A stretch of DNA of 64,000 nucleotides, from positions 4,756-68,755 of the forward strand of contig NZ_BMQL01000025.1 of the NCBI RefSeq assembly GCF_014648095.1, written 5' to 3'. This stretch comes from Deinococcus ruber. GTDB lineage: Bacteria > Deinococcota > Deinococci > Deinococcales > Deinococcaceae. The translations under genes and the position numbers were made by a program. This document shows, piece by piece, positions 1-13,500 of the stretch. The notes beneath the pieces were generated by a model that saw only the letters and a list, made by a program, of their open reading frames with translations, ran no database searches and was not told the origin of the DNA. Numbering within the stretch: position 1 is the stretch's first letter; the number at the start of each line of letters is the position of its first letter.

Positions 1-3071
<3,071 letters not shown>

Positions 3072-3201
3072 GGCGTAGGGCGTGTGGCCTGTAAAGACAG
3101 CGAACTGACAGACCGCACGCCACTTCATCAGATCATCGTTAGTTTCTGTGCTTCCCACCCACTACAAACCACGAGCCACAAGCTCTGCGAAGGAGCCATC
3201 A
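3072..3201. other. gltB-gltD spacer with decayed GT/CA-rich repeat
   Basis: This 130-base gap contains two similar segments in opposite orientation. One, near 3072-3090, is of the type GGCGTAGGGCGTGTGGCC. The other, near 3150-3185, is rich in CCACAAGC-like words. They look like the remains of an intergenic repeat. The gltD ribosome-binding site (GAAGGAG, about 3188-3194) is at its right end. No gene is apparent. Confidence 0.4.
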
Positions 3202-4668
3202 ATGGCGAAAGTCACCGGTTTTATAGAATTTGAGCGCGTCAAAGAGAGTTACGACCCCGCCGATGCGCGGCTGCGGCATTACCGCGAATTCGTCCATCCA
3301 CTCGGCGAACAGGCTGCACATCAGCAGGCGGCCCGCTGTATGGACTGCGGCATTCCGTTCTGCAACAACGGCTGCCCGGTCAACAACATCATTCCCGATT
3401 TCAACGATCTGGTGTACCAGAACGACTGGAAAGCAGCCATCGACGTGCTGCATTCCACCAACAACTTCCCCGAGTTCACCGGGCGTATCTGCCCCGCGCC
3501 CTGCGAGGCGGCCTGCACGCTGAATTTCAATGACGATGCAGTGGGTATCAAGAGCATCGAGCGCTCTATTATCGACCGGGCGTGGCAGGAAGGCTGGGTG
3601 GTGCCGCAGCCGCCCACCACCAAGACTGGCAAGAAAGTCGCGGTTGTCGGCAGCGGTCCCGCCGGACTGGCCGCCGCGCAGCAGCTCGCCCGTGCAGGCC
3701 ATGATGTGACCGTCTTCGAGAAGAACGAGCGCATCGGCGGCCTGATGCGCTACGGCATTCCCGATTTCAAGATGGAAAAGCACCACATCGATCGCCGCGT
3801 TCAGCAGATGGAGCAGGAAGGCGTGACCTTCCGCACAGGCGTGCTGGTGGGCGAACTGCCGGAAGGTATGAAAGTGACCTCGCACCACGTCACCACCATC
3901 AGCGCCGACGAGCTGAAGGCTGATTTCGACGCGGTACTGCTGGCGGGCGGAGCCGAACACCCCCGCGATCTGCCGGTGCCGGGCCGCGAACTCGACGGCG
4001 TGCATTTCGCCATGGAATTCCTGCCGCAGCAGAACCGCGTCAATCACGGCTGGAAGGGCGACGGGCAGATTCTGGCGACCGGAAAAGACGTGATCGTGAT
4101 CGGCGGTGGCGACACCGGCAGCGACTGCATGGGCACCAGCCACCGTCAGGGCGCGAAGAGCGTGACGCAGTTCGAACTGATGCCGATGCCGCCGGAGAGT
4201 GAGTACAAGCCGCTGAGCTGGCCGTACTGGCCCTACCGTCTGCGAACCAGCAGCAGCCACGAGGAGGGCGGCCAGCGTCAGTTTGCGATTGCCACCCGCG
4301 AGTTTATCGGCGAGAACGGCAAGCTGACCGGCATCCGCACCGTGCGCGTGCAGTGGGAAGGCGGCAAGATGGTCGAGATGGAAGGCACGGAAGAAGTGCT
4401 GCCCGCCGATCTGGTGCTGCTGGCGATGGGCTTCATGAGTCCGATTGGCAGCATTCTGGAGAAGTTCGGCGTGCAGAAGGACGGACGCGGCAATGCTCAG
4501 GCCGGAACTGATGAGGGCAGCGGCTACGTCACCAACGTACCGGGCGTGTTCGCGGCGGGCGACATGCGGCGCGGCCAATCGCTGGTGGTGTGGGCCATCC
4601 GCGAGGGGCGGCAGGCAGCGCGGGCGGTCGACAGCTTCCTGATGGGAACGTCGGTGCTGCCCCGGTAA
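3202..4668 (+). CDS. gltD: Glutamate synthase small subunit
   Basis: 488-aa NADPH-dependent beta subunit that feeds electrons to GltB. The N-terminal cysteine cluster (CMDCGIPFC followed by GCP, residues about 48-62) binds an Fe-S centre. [11 protein letters not shown] motif (about 155) marks the FAD site, and GGGDTGSDC (about 300) the NADPH Rossmann fold. The C-terminal [16 protein letters not shown] is typical of this family. I chose ATG 3202 because GAAGGAG lies about 7 bases upstream and MAKVTGF is the usual N-terminus; an in-frame ATG at 3148 would add 18 non-conserved residues. The stop at 4668 is followed by a short region with a possible terminator. Confidence 0.96.
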   Translation: MAKVTGFIEFERVKESYDPADARLRHYREFVHPLGEQAAHQQAARCMDCGIPFCNNGCPVNNIIPDFNDLVYQNDWKAAIDVLHSTNNFPEFTGRICPAPCEAACTLNFNDDAVGIKSIERSIIDRAWQEGWVVPQPPTTKTGKKVAVVGSGPAGLAAAQQLARAGHDVTVFEKNERIGGLMRYGIPDFKMEKHHIDRRVQQMEQEGVTFRTGVLVGELPEGMKVTSHHVTTISADELKADFDAVLLAGGAEHPRDLPVPGRELDGVHFAMEFLPQQNRVNHGWKGDGQILATGKDVIVIGGGDTGSDCMGTSHRQGAKSVTQFELMPMPPESEYKPLSWPYWPYRLRTSSSHEEGGQRQFAIATREFIGENGKLTGIRTVRVQWEGGKMVEMEGTEEVLPADLVLLAMGFMSPIGSILEKFGVQKDGRGNAQAGTDEGSGYVTNVPGVFAAGDMRRGQSLVVWAIREGRQAARAVDSFLMGTSVLPR

Positions 4669-4701
4669 AACACGGCTTCTGCGCTAGGGGCCGGGTTTTT
4701 C
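4660..4701 (+). terminator. Possible rho-independent terminator after gltD
   Basis: A CCCGG word at the end of gltD can pair with CCGGG just before a TTTTT run at about 4696-4700. The loop would be long and the stem short, so this is only a weak candidate. Confidence 0.2.
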
Positions 4702-4710
4702 AGCGTCTGC

Positions 4711-4983
4711 TCACGGCCCATAGCGCAGGGCACATTCAGCACAACTCAGCACTTCTCGCACGATCTCGGAGCCCTGGCCGCCGGGATCGTTTCTTTTGAG
4801 GCGGGCAGAGCGGGCCTTTTTTGATCTGTTCTTGCGGCTGCCCTTGGCCCCTTCGGCGGGAACGGGCGGGTAAATGTTCTCTCGGGGTGGATACGACTTT
4901 GGGCGGGTTTCCAAGACGACACGCTGAACCGGGGTATGCAGCGGCACGGTGCGGCCACAGAGTTGGCAGTTGAACATAAACAT
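4711..4983 (-). CDS. Small CxxC zinc-ribbon-like, basic protein
   Basis: 90-aa protein starting MFMFNCQLC. It carries one CxxC pair at residues 6-9 and a second (SCAEC) near residue 80, spaced like the two knuckles of a zinc ribbon. The middle is rich in Lys and Arg (about residues 48-65), suggesting nucleic-acid contact. It is convergent with gltD, 42 bases apart. No strong Shine-Dalgarno is seen; ATG at 4983 or 4977 could be used. I do not recognise a named family. The four paired cysteines and the single intact frame are the reasons for calling it a gene. Confidence 0.6.
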   Translation of the reverse strand: MFMFNCQLCGRTVPLHTPVQRVVLETRPKSYPPRENIYPPVPAEGAKGSRKNRSKKARSARLKRNDPGGQGSEIVREVLSCAECALRYGP

Positions 4984-5251
4984 GTGCGGCCTTGGCGCAA
5001 GCTGGCCGCAGACTTGAAGGATCGGCTGAAAAGGCCGATGAACACGTATGACGGGTGCTGAACAGAGGTGCCGAGCAGGGTGCTCCAGGCAGGTGAATCA
5101 TCCACCGAAACTTGCTTTATCTCAATCTTCAGCCGTTGGGGAGAGCCGCTCACGTTGGAGGGGGCTGAGGCTCGCTAGGTTCTGGGCGCTCATCGTACCT
5201 GCTCTGGACGGTGGTGGCAAGTGCAGGACACCTGACTGCCTCCGATTTGTC
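4984..5251. other. Intergenic region, divergent promoters expected
   Basis: 268 bases separate the start of the leftward CxxC gene from the start of the rightward DUF3105 gene, so both promoters should be here. I see no convincing -35/-10 pair, no long repeat and no small gene that I would defend. Confidence 0.3.
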
Positions 5252-5776
5252 ATGATGGATGCAATGAAGAGACTTCTCTGCCTTGCCATCGCCGCGCCGC
5301 TGCTGCTGGCGGCCTGTTCCAAAAACAGCACCGACGCCTCTGGCGTTCAGATCTTCAAGTACGCCAGCGGCATTCATCAGGAGGGGCAGATCACGTACAA
5401 GGAACACCCCCCGGTGGGCGGGCCGCACAACCCGCGCTGGCAGCAGTGCGGCATCTACACGCAGCCGTTGTACGACCAGTACGCCGTGCACAGCATGGAA
5501 CACGGCGCGGTCTGGATCACCTACAAGCCGGGCACCTCTGCCGCCGATATCGCCAAACTGACGGCAGCCGTGCAGGGCCGCAGCTACATCCTGATGTCGC
5601 CCTACGAGAATCAGCCTGCGCCCATCATGGCGAGCGCGTGGAATGCCCAGCTCACGCTGAAATCTGCCGACGACCCCGCCCTGAAGGACTTTCTGGCGAA
5701 GTACGAGCAGGGCGAGAGTGCGCCGGAGCGCGGCGCGGCCTGTGACGGGCCATACGCGACCACCACTACGCAGTGA
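5252..5776 (+). CDS. DUF3105-family lipoprotein
   Basis: 174 aa from ATG 5252 (ATG 5255 and 5264 are alternatives). The N-terminus has a basic start, a hydrophobic stretch and a lipobox ending LLAAC, so the protein is probably a membrane-anchored lipoprotein. The family core is clear: PPVGGPH, then a GIYTQPL segment, then HSMEHGAVWITY. The conserved His residues suggest metal or ligand binding, but the biochemical function of DUF3105 is unknown. A DUF305 gene follows after 10 bases, a pairing that suggests a shared role at the cell envelope, possibly in metal handling (inference). Longer upstream in-frame starts would bury the signal peptide and were rejected. Confidence 0.85.
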   Translation: MMDAMKRLLCLAIAAPLLLAACSKNSTDASGVQIFKYASGIHQEGQITYKEHPPVGGPHNPRWQQCGIYTQPLYDQYAVHSMEHGAVWITYKPGTSAADIAKLTAAVQGRSYILMSPYENQPAPIMASAWNAQLTLKSADDPALKDFLAKYEQGESAPERGAACDGPYATTTTQ

Positions 5777-5786
5777 AGGCCAGACA

Positions 5787-6431
5787 GTGAAGGCCGTTCG
5801 CGCCGTGCTGGCAGCGCTGGTGGTGGTGCTGGGCCTGGCCGGATGGGGGCTGTGGATCTCGGTCAGGCCGCCGCAGGAAGGCAGCCCGGCGGTGCGCTTT
5901 GCCCGCGATATGCGGCTGCACCACGCGCAGGCGGTCGAGCTGAGCATGCATATTCTGGAGCGCCCGGTGTCGGCCCCGGTGCGCTTGCTGGCGCAGGATA
6001 TCGCGGTGACGCAGGAAGCCCAGATCGGGCAGATGGGCGGCTGGCTCGATATCTGGGGGCTGCCGTTTGCAGGCCGCGACGCACCGATGGCGGGCATGAA
6101 CCGCGTGGCGATGGGCATGGCAACCGAGGCGCAGGTGCGTTCGCTCGATACCCTGAGCGCAAAACAGGCTGAAATCGAGTACCTCGAACTGATGATTCAG
6201 CACCACCGGGGCGGCGTGCAGATGGCGCAGGACGGGCTGAAGTCGGGCGTGCCGCAGGTGCAGACGCTGGCCCACGCCATCGTGCAGAGCCAGACCGCCG
6301 AGATTTCACTGATTGCCGGAATGCTGAGGCAGCGCGGCGCAGCGGTTCCGGCGGGGTTGCCGTCACCGGGTACGGCCCCGGCGTCCAGCGACCCGGCAAA
6401 CACGGATTCCATGCCGATGGATATGAAATAA
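5787..6431 (+). CDS. DUF305-family protein, exported or membrane-anchored
   Basis: 214 aa from GTG 5787, ten bases after the DUF3105 stop. An N-terminal hydrophobic helix (residues about 4-22) is a signal anchor. The ferritin-like DUF305 core has the expected His motifs: MRLHHAQAVELS near residue 48 and an IQHHRGGVQMAQ motif near residue 137, with further Met residues. Family members are linked to copper and other metals, which fits His and Met ligands. The C-terminal tail is Pro/Ala/Ser-rich and ends in a Met-rich stretch (DSMPMDMK). Co-transcription with the preceding DUF3105 gene is likely. The family call is secure, the function is not. Confidence 0.85.
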   Translation: MKAVRAVLAALVVVLGLAGWGLWISVRPPQEGSPAVRFARDMRLHHAQAVELSMHILERPVSAPVRLLAQDIAVTQEAQIGQMGGWLDIWGLPFAGRDAPMAGMNRVAMGMATEAQVRSLDTLSAKQAEIEYLELMIQHHRGGVQMAQDGLKSGVPQVQTLAHAIVQSQTAEISLIAGMLRQRGAAVPAGLPSPGTAPASSDPANTDSMPMDMK

Positions 6432-6537
6432 CGCCGAGTTCCCGGCGCTGTTCTGCACACGCTGCCCTGCTTCCGGCGCTGCCCGAGCGTGCCGAGAAAG
6501 GGCTGTCTCGGGGTCCGGCAGAACGTTAAAAATTATG

Positions 6538-6568
6538 AACATGTTACAATTCTGAAGACATCTTCAGA
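6538..6568 (+). promoter_or_regulatory. Promoter/operator of the PKS-NRPS cluster
   Basis: A good -10 hexamer TACAAT (6545-6550) lies in a locally AT-rich stretch. Two dyads frame it. AACATGTT (6538-6545) is a perfect 8-base palindrome. TCTGAAGA-CA-TCTTCAGA (6551-6568) is an inverted repeat with two perfect 8-base arms. The second dyad would cover the transcription start, a usual position for a repressor operator. No clear -35 box is seen. The leader to the first gene would be about 140 bases. The dyads are seen directly; their role is inferred. Confidence 0.5.
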
Positions 6569-6698
6569 GCTTTCTCCTGTCGTCTGCCTGCCTCTGTGTT
6601 GCTCCTCTGAGCCGTGTCTGGGGTGTCTCCGGTGTTGGTTTATCAGGTATCCAGAGAATCTTGGCACACCCTCAGCGTTGGTGCATCAGGGAGGCGAT

Positions 6699-7505
6699 GT
6701 GGAGGACACGGAGCGCTTGACCTTGCCGCAGACGAGGCAGCAGACAGACGCCGGGCCAGTGGTGGTATGGCGCTACCAGCTTTCAAGCCAGCCCAGTGCG
6801 CCAGACGCCTTTTTCTGCCTGTCGCCACAGGAACAGGCGCGGGCGGCTCAGCTGATCGATCTTCAGAGCCGCCGCCTCTTTCTGGCCGCCGCGCTGATGA
6901 AGCGTCGGGTGCTCGCGCATCTGCTCGGCGTGTCACCCGCAGAGGTGCGTTTCGGGGCTGGGCCGCACGGCAAACCGCTGATTGCCCCGGCACAGAACCC
7001 GCACGATCTGCGCTTCAATGTCAGTCATTCCGGCACGGTGGCGCTGCTGGCGGTAGCGCGGGGCCGTGAGGTCGGCACCGATATAGAGCGGCTGCGGGCG
7101 TTGCAGTGGCGCGGCGTGGCGGCGCAGGTGTATACGCAGGCCGAACAGCGGGCGCTGGAACGGCTGCCTGCCGCAGCTCAGCAGGCTGCTTTCTTTCAGC
7201 TCTGGACAGCTAAAGAAGCGTACCTGAAGGCGCTCGGTTGCGGCTTTTCGCTGCCGCCCGAGCAGGTTTCGCTCGGCATTCACGGCGGCGAGGTCTGTGT
7301 GGTGCAGGCCGCGCCCCACGATACGCGTCGGTGGCAGGGTCGTCTGCTGAGTGTGCAGGACGGCTATCAGGCCGCGCTGGTGGTACAGGCTGCCGCCGTA
7401 CCCCTGACTGCCGAACTGCACGACTGGACGCCGGATACTCTGCCGCCCTTCGCGGCGCTGCCAGGCCAGGGCCAACCTGCCGCCGATCACTCTGCCGCCG
7501 ACTGA
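6699..7505 (+). CDS. 4'-phosphopantetheinyl transferase, Sfp type
   Basis: 268 aa. It moves the phosphopantetheine arm of CoA onto the active serine of carrier domains. The family signatures are complete: FNVSHSG near residue 107, GTDIER near 125, and FFQLWTAKEAYLKALG near 165-180, which holds the Mg-binding and catalytic Glu and Lys. A GTG at 6699 is preceded by AGGGAGG (6688-6694), and an in-frame GTG at 6681 is the alternative; the longer open frame back to 6489 has no coding look. It is the first gene of the biosynthetic cluster. The PKS begins 36 bases later, so it very likely activates the cluster's three carrier domains and perhaps the second NRPS at 52675-56970. Confidence 0.92.
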   Translation: MEDTERLTLPQTRQQTDAGPVVVWRYQLSSQPSAPDAFFCLSPQEQARAAQLIDLQSRRLFLAAALMKRRVLAHLLGVSPAEVRFGAGPHGKPLIAPAQNPHDLRFNVSHSGTVALLAVARGREVGTDIERLRALQWRGVAAQVYTQAEQRALERLPAAAQQAAFFQLWTAKEAYLKALGCGFSLPPEQVSLGIHGGEVCVVQAAPHDTRRWQGRLLSVQDGYQAALVVQAAAVPLTAELHDWTPDTLPPFAALPGQGQPAADHSAAD

Positions 7506-7541
7506 CCAGCATTTTTCGTTCCCTTCCATCTGAGGTGTTCC

Positions 7542-10500
7542 GTGAAGCCCATCCACGAACCTGCCAGTGCCAGTGAACCCCGCGCCCATGAAGCCAGTGC
7601 CCGTGAACCGATCGCCATCATCGGCATCGGCTGCCGTTTTCCCGGCGAGTCGAGCGACCCGCAGAGTTACTGGAACTTCCTGAAAAGTGGTGCCGATGCC
7701 GTGACCGAGGTCCCTGCTGACCGCTGGCTGGTCGATGCGTACTTTCACCCCGATCACCACGCGCCGGGCCGGATGTATGCCCGCTGGGGCGGCTTCATCC
7801 GCGATATCGACCAGTTCGACGCGCCGTTCTTCGGCATTTCGCCGCGTGAGGCGGCCCGCATGGACCCGCAGCAACGCCTGCTGCTGGAGGTGGCCGACGA
7901 GGCGTTTCAGGACGCCGGACTGCCGCCCAGCACCCTCGCGGGCAGCGATACCGGAGTCTTCGTGGGGCTGTCCACCTGCGACTACGCGGGCATTCAGACG
8001 GCTGCCAGCGCCCGCCAGTCCATCGACCCCTTCACCAATCTGGGCGTCGGAAGCTGCATCGCCGCCAACCGCATCTCGTATCACTACGATTTTCACGGCC
8101 CCAGTTTTATCGTCGATACCGCGTGCAGTTCGTCGCTGGTGGCGGTGAGTATGGCGTGCAAGGCCATCTGGAACGGCGAATGTGGCGTGGCCCTGAGCGG
8201 CGCGGCCAACCTGATGCTGCGGCCCGAAAATACCATGGGCTTTGCCAAATCGCAGATGCTGTCGCCTGCGGGCCGCTGCAAGAGTTTCGACGCCGACGCC
8301 AGCGGGTACGTGCGCTCCGAGGGCGTCGGCGTGGTGGTGCTGAAGCCGCTGAGCCGCGCTCAGGCCGATGGCGACCGCATCTATGCCGTGATCCGGGCCG
8401 CCGATCTGAATCAGGACGGGCGAACCGGGGGCATCGCGCTGCCCAACGGCGAGGCGCAGGCGGCGCTGCTGGCGAGCATCTATGCGGGCGCGGGCCTCGA
8501 TCCGGCAAAGGTGCGCTACGTCGAGGCGCACGGAACTGGCACAGCGGCAGGCGACCCCATCGAGGTCAATGCGCTGGGCAGCGTGCTGCGCTCCTCGTAC
8601 CACGCGGGCCAGGACAGCGAATGTCTGATCGGCTCGGTCAAGAGCAACATGGGCCACCTCGAAGCGGCGTCGGGCATGGCGGGTCTGATCAAGGCGGCGC
8701 TCAGCATCCAGCACCGCGAGATTCCCGGCAATCTGCACTTCAACGCGCCCAATCCGGCGATTCCCTTTGACCGCTACGGGCTGCGGGTGGCGGTGGGGCA
8801 GCAGCCCTGGCCCACCGACCCCGACGGCTCGCAGTCCTTCCTGACCGGCATCAACTCCTTCGGCTTCGGCGGCACGAATGCCCATGTGGTGCTCGACGCC
8901 GCGCCCGAATACAGCCAGACTGAAGCTGCTGCGGCGCAGGCCGGGCCGCAGCTCTTTGCGTTTTCGGCGCACAGCCAGCAGGCGCTCCGGGCGGTGGCAG
9001 CGGCACAGTTGCACGATCTGGATATGCACCCGGAAATCAATCTGTCGGCACTGGCGTACAGTCTGGGCACGCACCGCGACCATTACCCGTTTCGGCTGAG
9101 TCTGGCGGCAGGCGACGTGGCCGAACTCAAAGACGCGCTTGAGGCGTTTCTGGAGGATGAGCACCGCCCCGGCATGGCGCAGGGCCGCGTGCTGGCACAC
9201 GAAGGAGGCGCGGCCACCGGATTGCCGCTGGCCTTCGTGTTTTCCGGCATGGGGCCGCAGTGGTTCGGCATGGGCCGCGAACTGTACGCCCATGAACCGG
9301 TCTTCCGGGCCGCCCTCGATGAGATCGACGCGCTGCTGACGCCGTATACCGGCTGGTCGCTGCTGGCAGAGCTGAACGCCCCGGAAGAGACTTCGCGCAT
9401 CGACGAGACCTTCATCGCGCAGCCTGCGCTGTTCGCGGTACAGGTGGCTCTGGCGCGTCTGTGGGCGAGTTGGGGCATTCTGCCCGACGTGATCGTGGGG
9501 CACAGTCTGGGCGAGGCGGCGGCGGCGCACGTGGCGGGCGCTCTGAGCCTGCCGGACGCCGTTCACCTGATCTATCAGCGCAGTCACCTGCAACACCTGA
9601 CGGCGGGCCAGGGCCGCATGCTGGCCGCCGATGTGCCGCTTGCGCGTGCCGAGGAACTGGTGGCGGGCGAGGCGGGGCGCATTTCCATCGCCGCTGTCAA
9701 CAGCAGCAGCGACATCACGCTGGCGGGCGACACCGCGAGCCTGGAGCGCGTTGCCGCGCAGCTCGATGCTCAGGACATCTTCAACAGCTTCCTGAAGGTC
9801 ACGGTGCCGTTTCACAGCCCGGTCATGGATCAGATTCGCGCCGCCTTCTACGAAGGCATGCAGGCCCTGATTCCACGTGCGCCGACCATTCCGATGGTGT
9901 CCACCGTGACCGGGCTGATGGTCGAGGGAGCCGAGCTGGACGTGAATTACTGGTGGCGCAATATCCGCCAGTCGGTGCAGTTCGCGCCTGCCATGCGCCA
10001 GATTCTGAGCGGGGGGCCTCATGTGTTTCTGGAGGTCAGCGCTCATCCGGTGCTGTCTCAGAGCATGGCCCGCTGCATTGCCAGCGCCCCGACCCCGCAG
10101 GCCAGAACGCAGAGCGTGGCGCTGCCGTCGTTGCGCCGCCGCGAGCGCGAACGCACCATCATGCTGGGGTCGCTGGGCCGCCTGTACACGCTGGGCCAGC
10201 CACTCGACTGGACAAAAATCCATGCCCGCACAGGCCGCATGCCGTTGCCGCGCTATCCGTGGCAGCACGAGCGCTACTGGAACGAGACGCCGCAGGCGCA
10301 GCGCGAACGGCTGGGCCTGAAGGTTCACCCGCTGCTGGGCGAACGGCTGGGGCTGCCCGCCCCGGTCTGGGAAAACGTGCTGGACGCCTTTTCGATGCCG
10401 GGCCTCAAAGATCATGTGGTGCAGGGAGCGGTGGTCTTTCCCGGTGCGGGCTACGTCGAACTGGGGCTGGCAGCGGCCCGCGAAACGGCTGAAGACGGCG

Positions 10501-13500
10501 AAACCGGATGCGTGCTGCACGACCTGAACTTTGTGGAAGCGCTGGTGCTGCCGCCCCCACACAGCCGCATCCTCCAGACGACGCTGGATGCGCGGCATGG
10601 TCTGCGCGTGTACAGCGCCGCGCCCGCTGGCCTGGAAGCGCAGGAAGACGGGGCGTGGACGCTGCACGCACAGGGCACGCTGCGGCGGCTGGGAGGCCAG
10701 CGCCCGGCAGCGCAGCACCTGAACACCCTGAAGGCCGACTGTTCGCTGCCCGTCAATGTCGCGGAGTTCTACGCCCGCTTCTCTGCGCTGGGCCTGCAAT
10801 ACGGCCCCGCTTTTCAGGGCATCGAGCGCCTGTGGACCGGGCAGGGCACCGCGCTGGGGGCACTCAAACCCCACGCTCCGGACGGGACGCTGCTGGCCCC
10901 CTCGGTGCTGGACGCCTGCTTTCAGCTGCTGCTGGGCGCGGTGTCTACGCTGCCGCAGGTGCAGGAGGACCGCCTGTATCTGCCGGTGCAGATTCGTGAC
11001 CTGAGTTTTTATGGCGTGCCACACGGCGAGCTGTACGCCCATGCCCGGCTGACGAACTGGGAAGGCGGGCGTGTGAGCGGTGAGATCGTGCTGCTGAATG
11101 CCGAGGGCGAGGTGTTCGCGGAGGTGAGTGGTCTGCACTGTCAGGCCATCGACGCAGCGGGCGCGGGGCTGGACAGCCTGCTGTATCAGGATCGCTGGGA
11201 AGCTCAGTCGCTGCACCCGGCGGCAGCGCCCCTCTGGAACGGTTTGCCCGCCCCGGCAGAGCTGCTGGCGATCCGGGATGACCTGCTGACGCGCACCGGC
11301 ACGCCCGCAGACCGCGCCGACTTCGAGCGTCTGAGTGTGCGGCTGGCGGGGCTGTACGCTCAGGCGGCGCTGCTGGAGAACGGGCAGCAGGACATTCAGG
11401 CTGGTGAACTGCTGGCAACGGTGCAGGAACTCGCGGGCAGCGCCGAACCTGCCGCGAACCCCCGTGCCGAGGCCGGGGAGCTGTGGCGCTCGCTGTGGGC
11501 GCGGTTTCCCGGACATCAGGCCGAGCTGCATCTGCTGGCACAGGCGGGTGCCACCCTGACCGGACGGCTGCGCGGCGAGCAGGTGGCGATGTCGCCCGCG
11601 CTGCACAGCCATCTGCGGCACGCGTCGCCGAATGTTCGCGGCGTCCACGCGCTGATGCGCGGCCTGCTGCGGCGACTGCTGGCAGACAGCGGGGCCGAAC
11701 TGCGGGTGCTGGAAGTCGGGGCGCTGGTGGGCGGTCTGAGTCAGCATCTCTCAGGTCTGCTGCTTCGGCCTGGGCTGAGCTGGACGCTGGCCGATCCCGA
11801 CGCCGAAAAGCTGGAAGAGTCGGTGGCGCGGCTGGGACTGCCCGCCCAGCAGATGCCTGCCGTTCGTGCGCTGACGCTCGCGCAGGACACAGCGGCGCAG
11901 GGCTGGGAAGGGCAGACTTTCGATCTGATTCTGGGCGTGGACGCCGTGAACAACCCGGACGAACTGGCCCGCCTGACGGCGCTGCTGTCTCCCGGCGGGG
12001 TGCTGGCGCTGGAACACACCACCCGCCAGCCCGCCTGGACACGTCTGCTGCCCGAACTGGAACAGCGGGTCGTGCCCCTGGAAGCGTGGGCGAGCGCCGC
12101 TGGCCTGCAAGACCTGAACACGCTGCCAGACGTGCCGGAAGCGGAGCTGGCGATCCATGCGCTTGTCTGGGGCCGTGCGCCGAGCGAACCACCTGCCCGC
12201 TCGCTGCCGGATGTTCCGACCACCGCGCCGGGCCGCTGGCTGCTCGTTGCCGATGACAGCGACTTCGGTGCTCGGTTACAGGCTGACCTGACTCTTCGCC
12301 ATCAGCGCGTGACGGTTGCCCCAGTGCAGGCCCAGACAGACGCACTTCTGGCCGAGCTGACCGCCGAGGTACCGTTGACGGGCGTGGTCTTTGCCTGCAC
12401 GCGAGAGATTTCGGAGAACGCTGGCACGGCTGACCTGCTGAGCGCCGAGGAGCGCGGTGCCCAGCGATTGCTGGCGCTGGTGCAGGCGATGGCCCGCCAG
12501 TCCAGCGGCTCGCCAGACGCGGCCCCGGCGCTGTGGATCGTCACGCGGGGCGCTCAGGCGGTGGCAGTGTCCGACCTGACCGACCCGCTGGCCGCAGAAC
12601 TGTGGGGCATGGCGCGGGTCATCGGAGTGGAATACCCGGCATTCTCGCCGCGCTGTCTCGACCTCGACCCACACGCTTCTACAGCCGATTCGCTGCCCGC
12701 CCTGAGTGCCGAACTGCTGGCCGCTAGCCCTGAAACCGAGGTGGCGCTGCGCCGAAACGGGCGTTTCGTTCACCGCCTGACCCGTTCCACGGTGGCCGAG
12801 CTGACGCCCGCTTCCCCAGACGGGCAGGGCAACGCCTACCGGCTGACGGTGCCGCGTCCCGGCGTGCTGGGCAGTCTGGGATTTCTGGAAGTGCCGCGCC
12901 GAGCACCTGGTGCCGGTGAGATCGAACTCCGGGTGCAGGCTGCCGCGCTCAATTTCAAAGACATCATGCTGGGGATGGGGATGCTGCCGGGCGAGGCGCT
13001 GGAGGGCGGCTACACCGGACGCGCCTACGGCATGGAAGCGGCGGGCGAGGTGGTGCGGGTGGGCGAGGGCGTGAGCAACGTGGCCCCCGGTCAGCGGGTG
13101 GTGATCTGTGCCAAAGACGCGCTGAGTACGTATCTGACGGTTCCGGCAACCTTTGCTCTTCCTGCCCCCGCGCACCTGAGTTATGAAGCGTTGTCGGCTA
13201 TTCCCATCGCCTTCATGACCGCGTACTACGCGCTGCACACCCTGGCGCAGATGGGGCCGGAAGACAGCGTGCTGATTCATGCGGCGGCGGGCGGCGTCGG
13301 GCTGGCAGCGATTGCGCTGGCGCAGCGGGCCGGGGCCACCATCTTCGCCACTGCCGGAACGCCCGAAAAGCGCGAGCTGCTGCACTCGCTGGGCGTCGCG
13401 CACGTGCTCGACTCGCGCACCCTGAATTTTGCCGACGAGATTCTGGCGCTCACAGGCGGCAGGGGCGTGGACATCGTGCTGAATTCGCTGTCGGGCGACG

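Noticed and set aside
6933..11747. 1604-codon open frame on the minus strand under the PKS
   Set aside because: It is antisense to clear PKS domains, is rich in Arg, His and Gln with no domain motif, and arises from high GC3 on the other strand.
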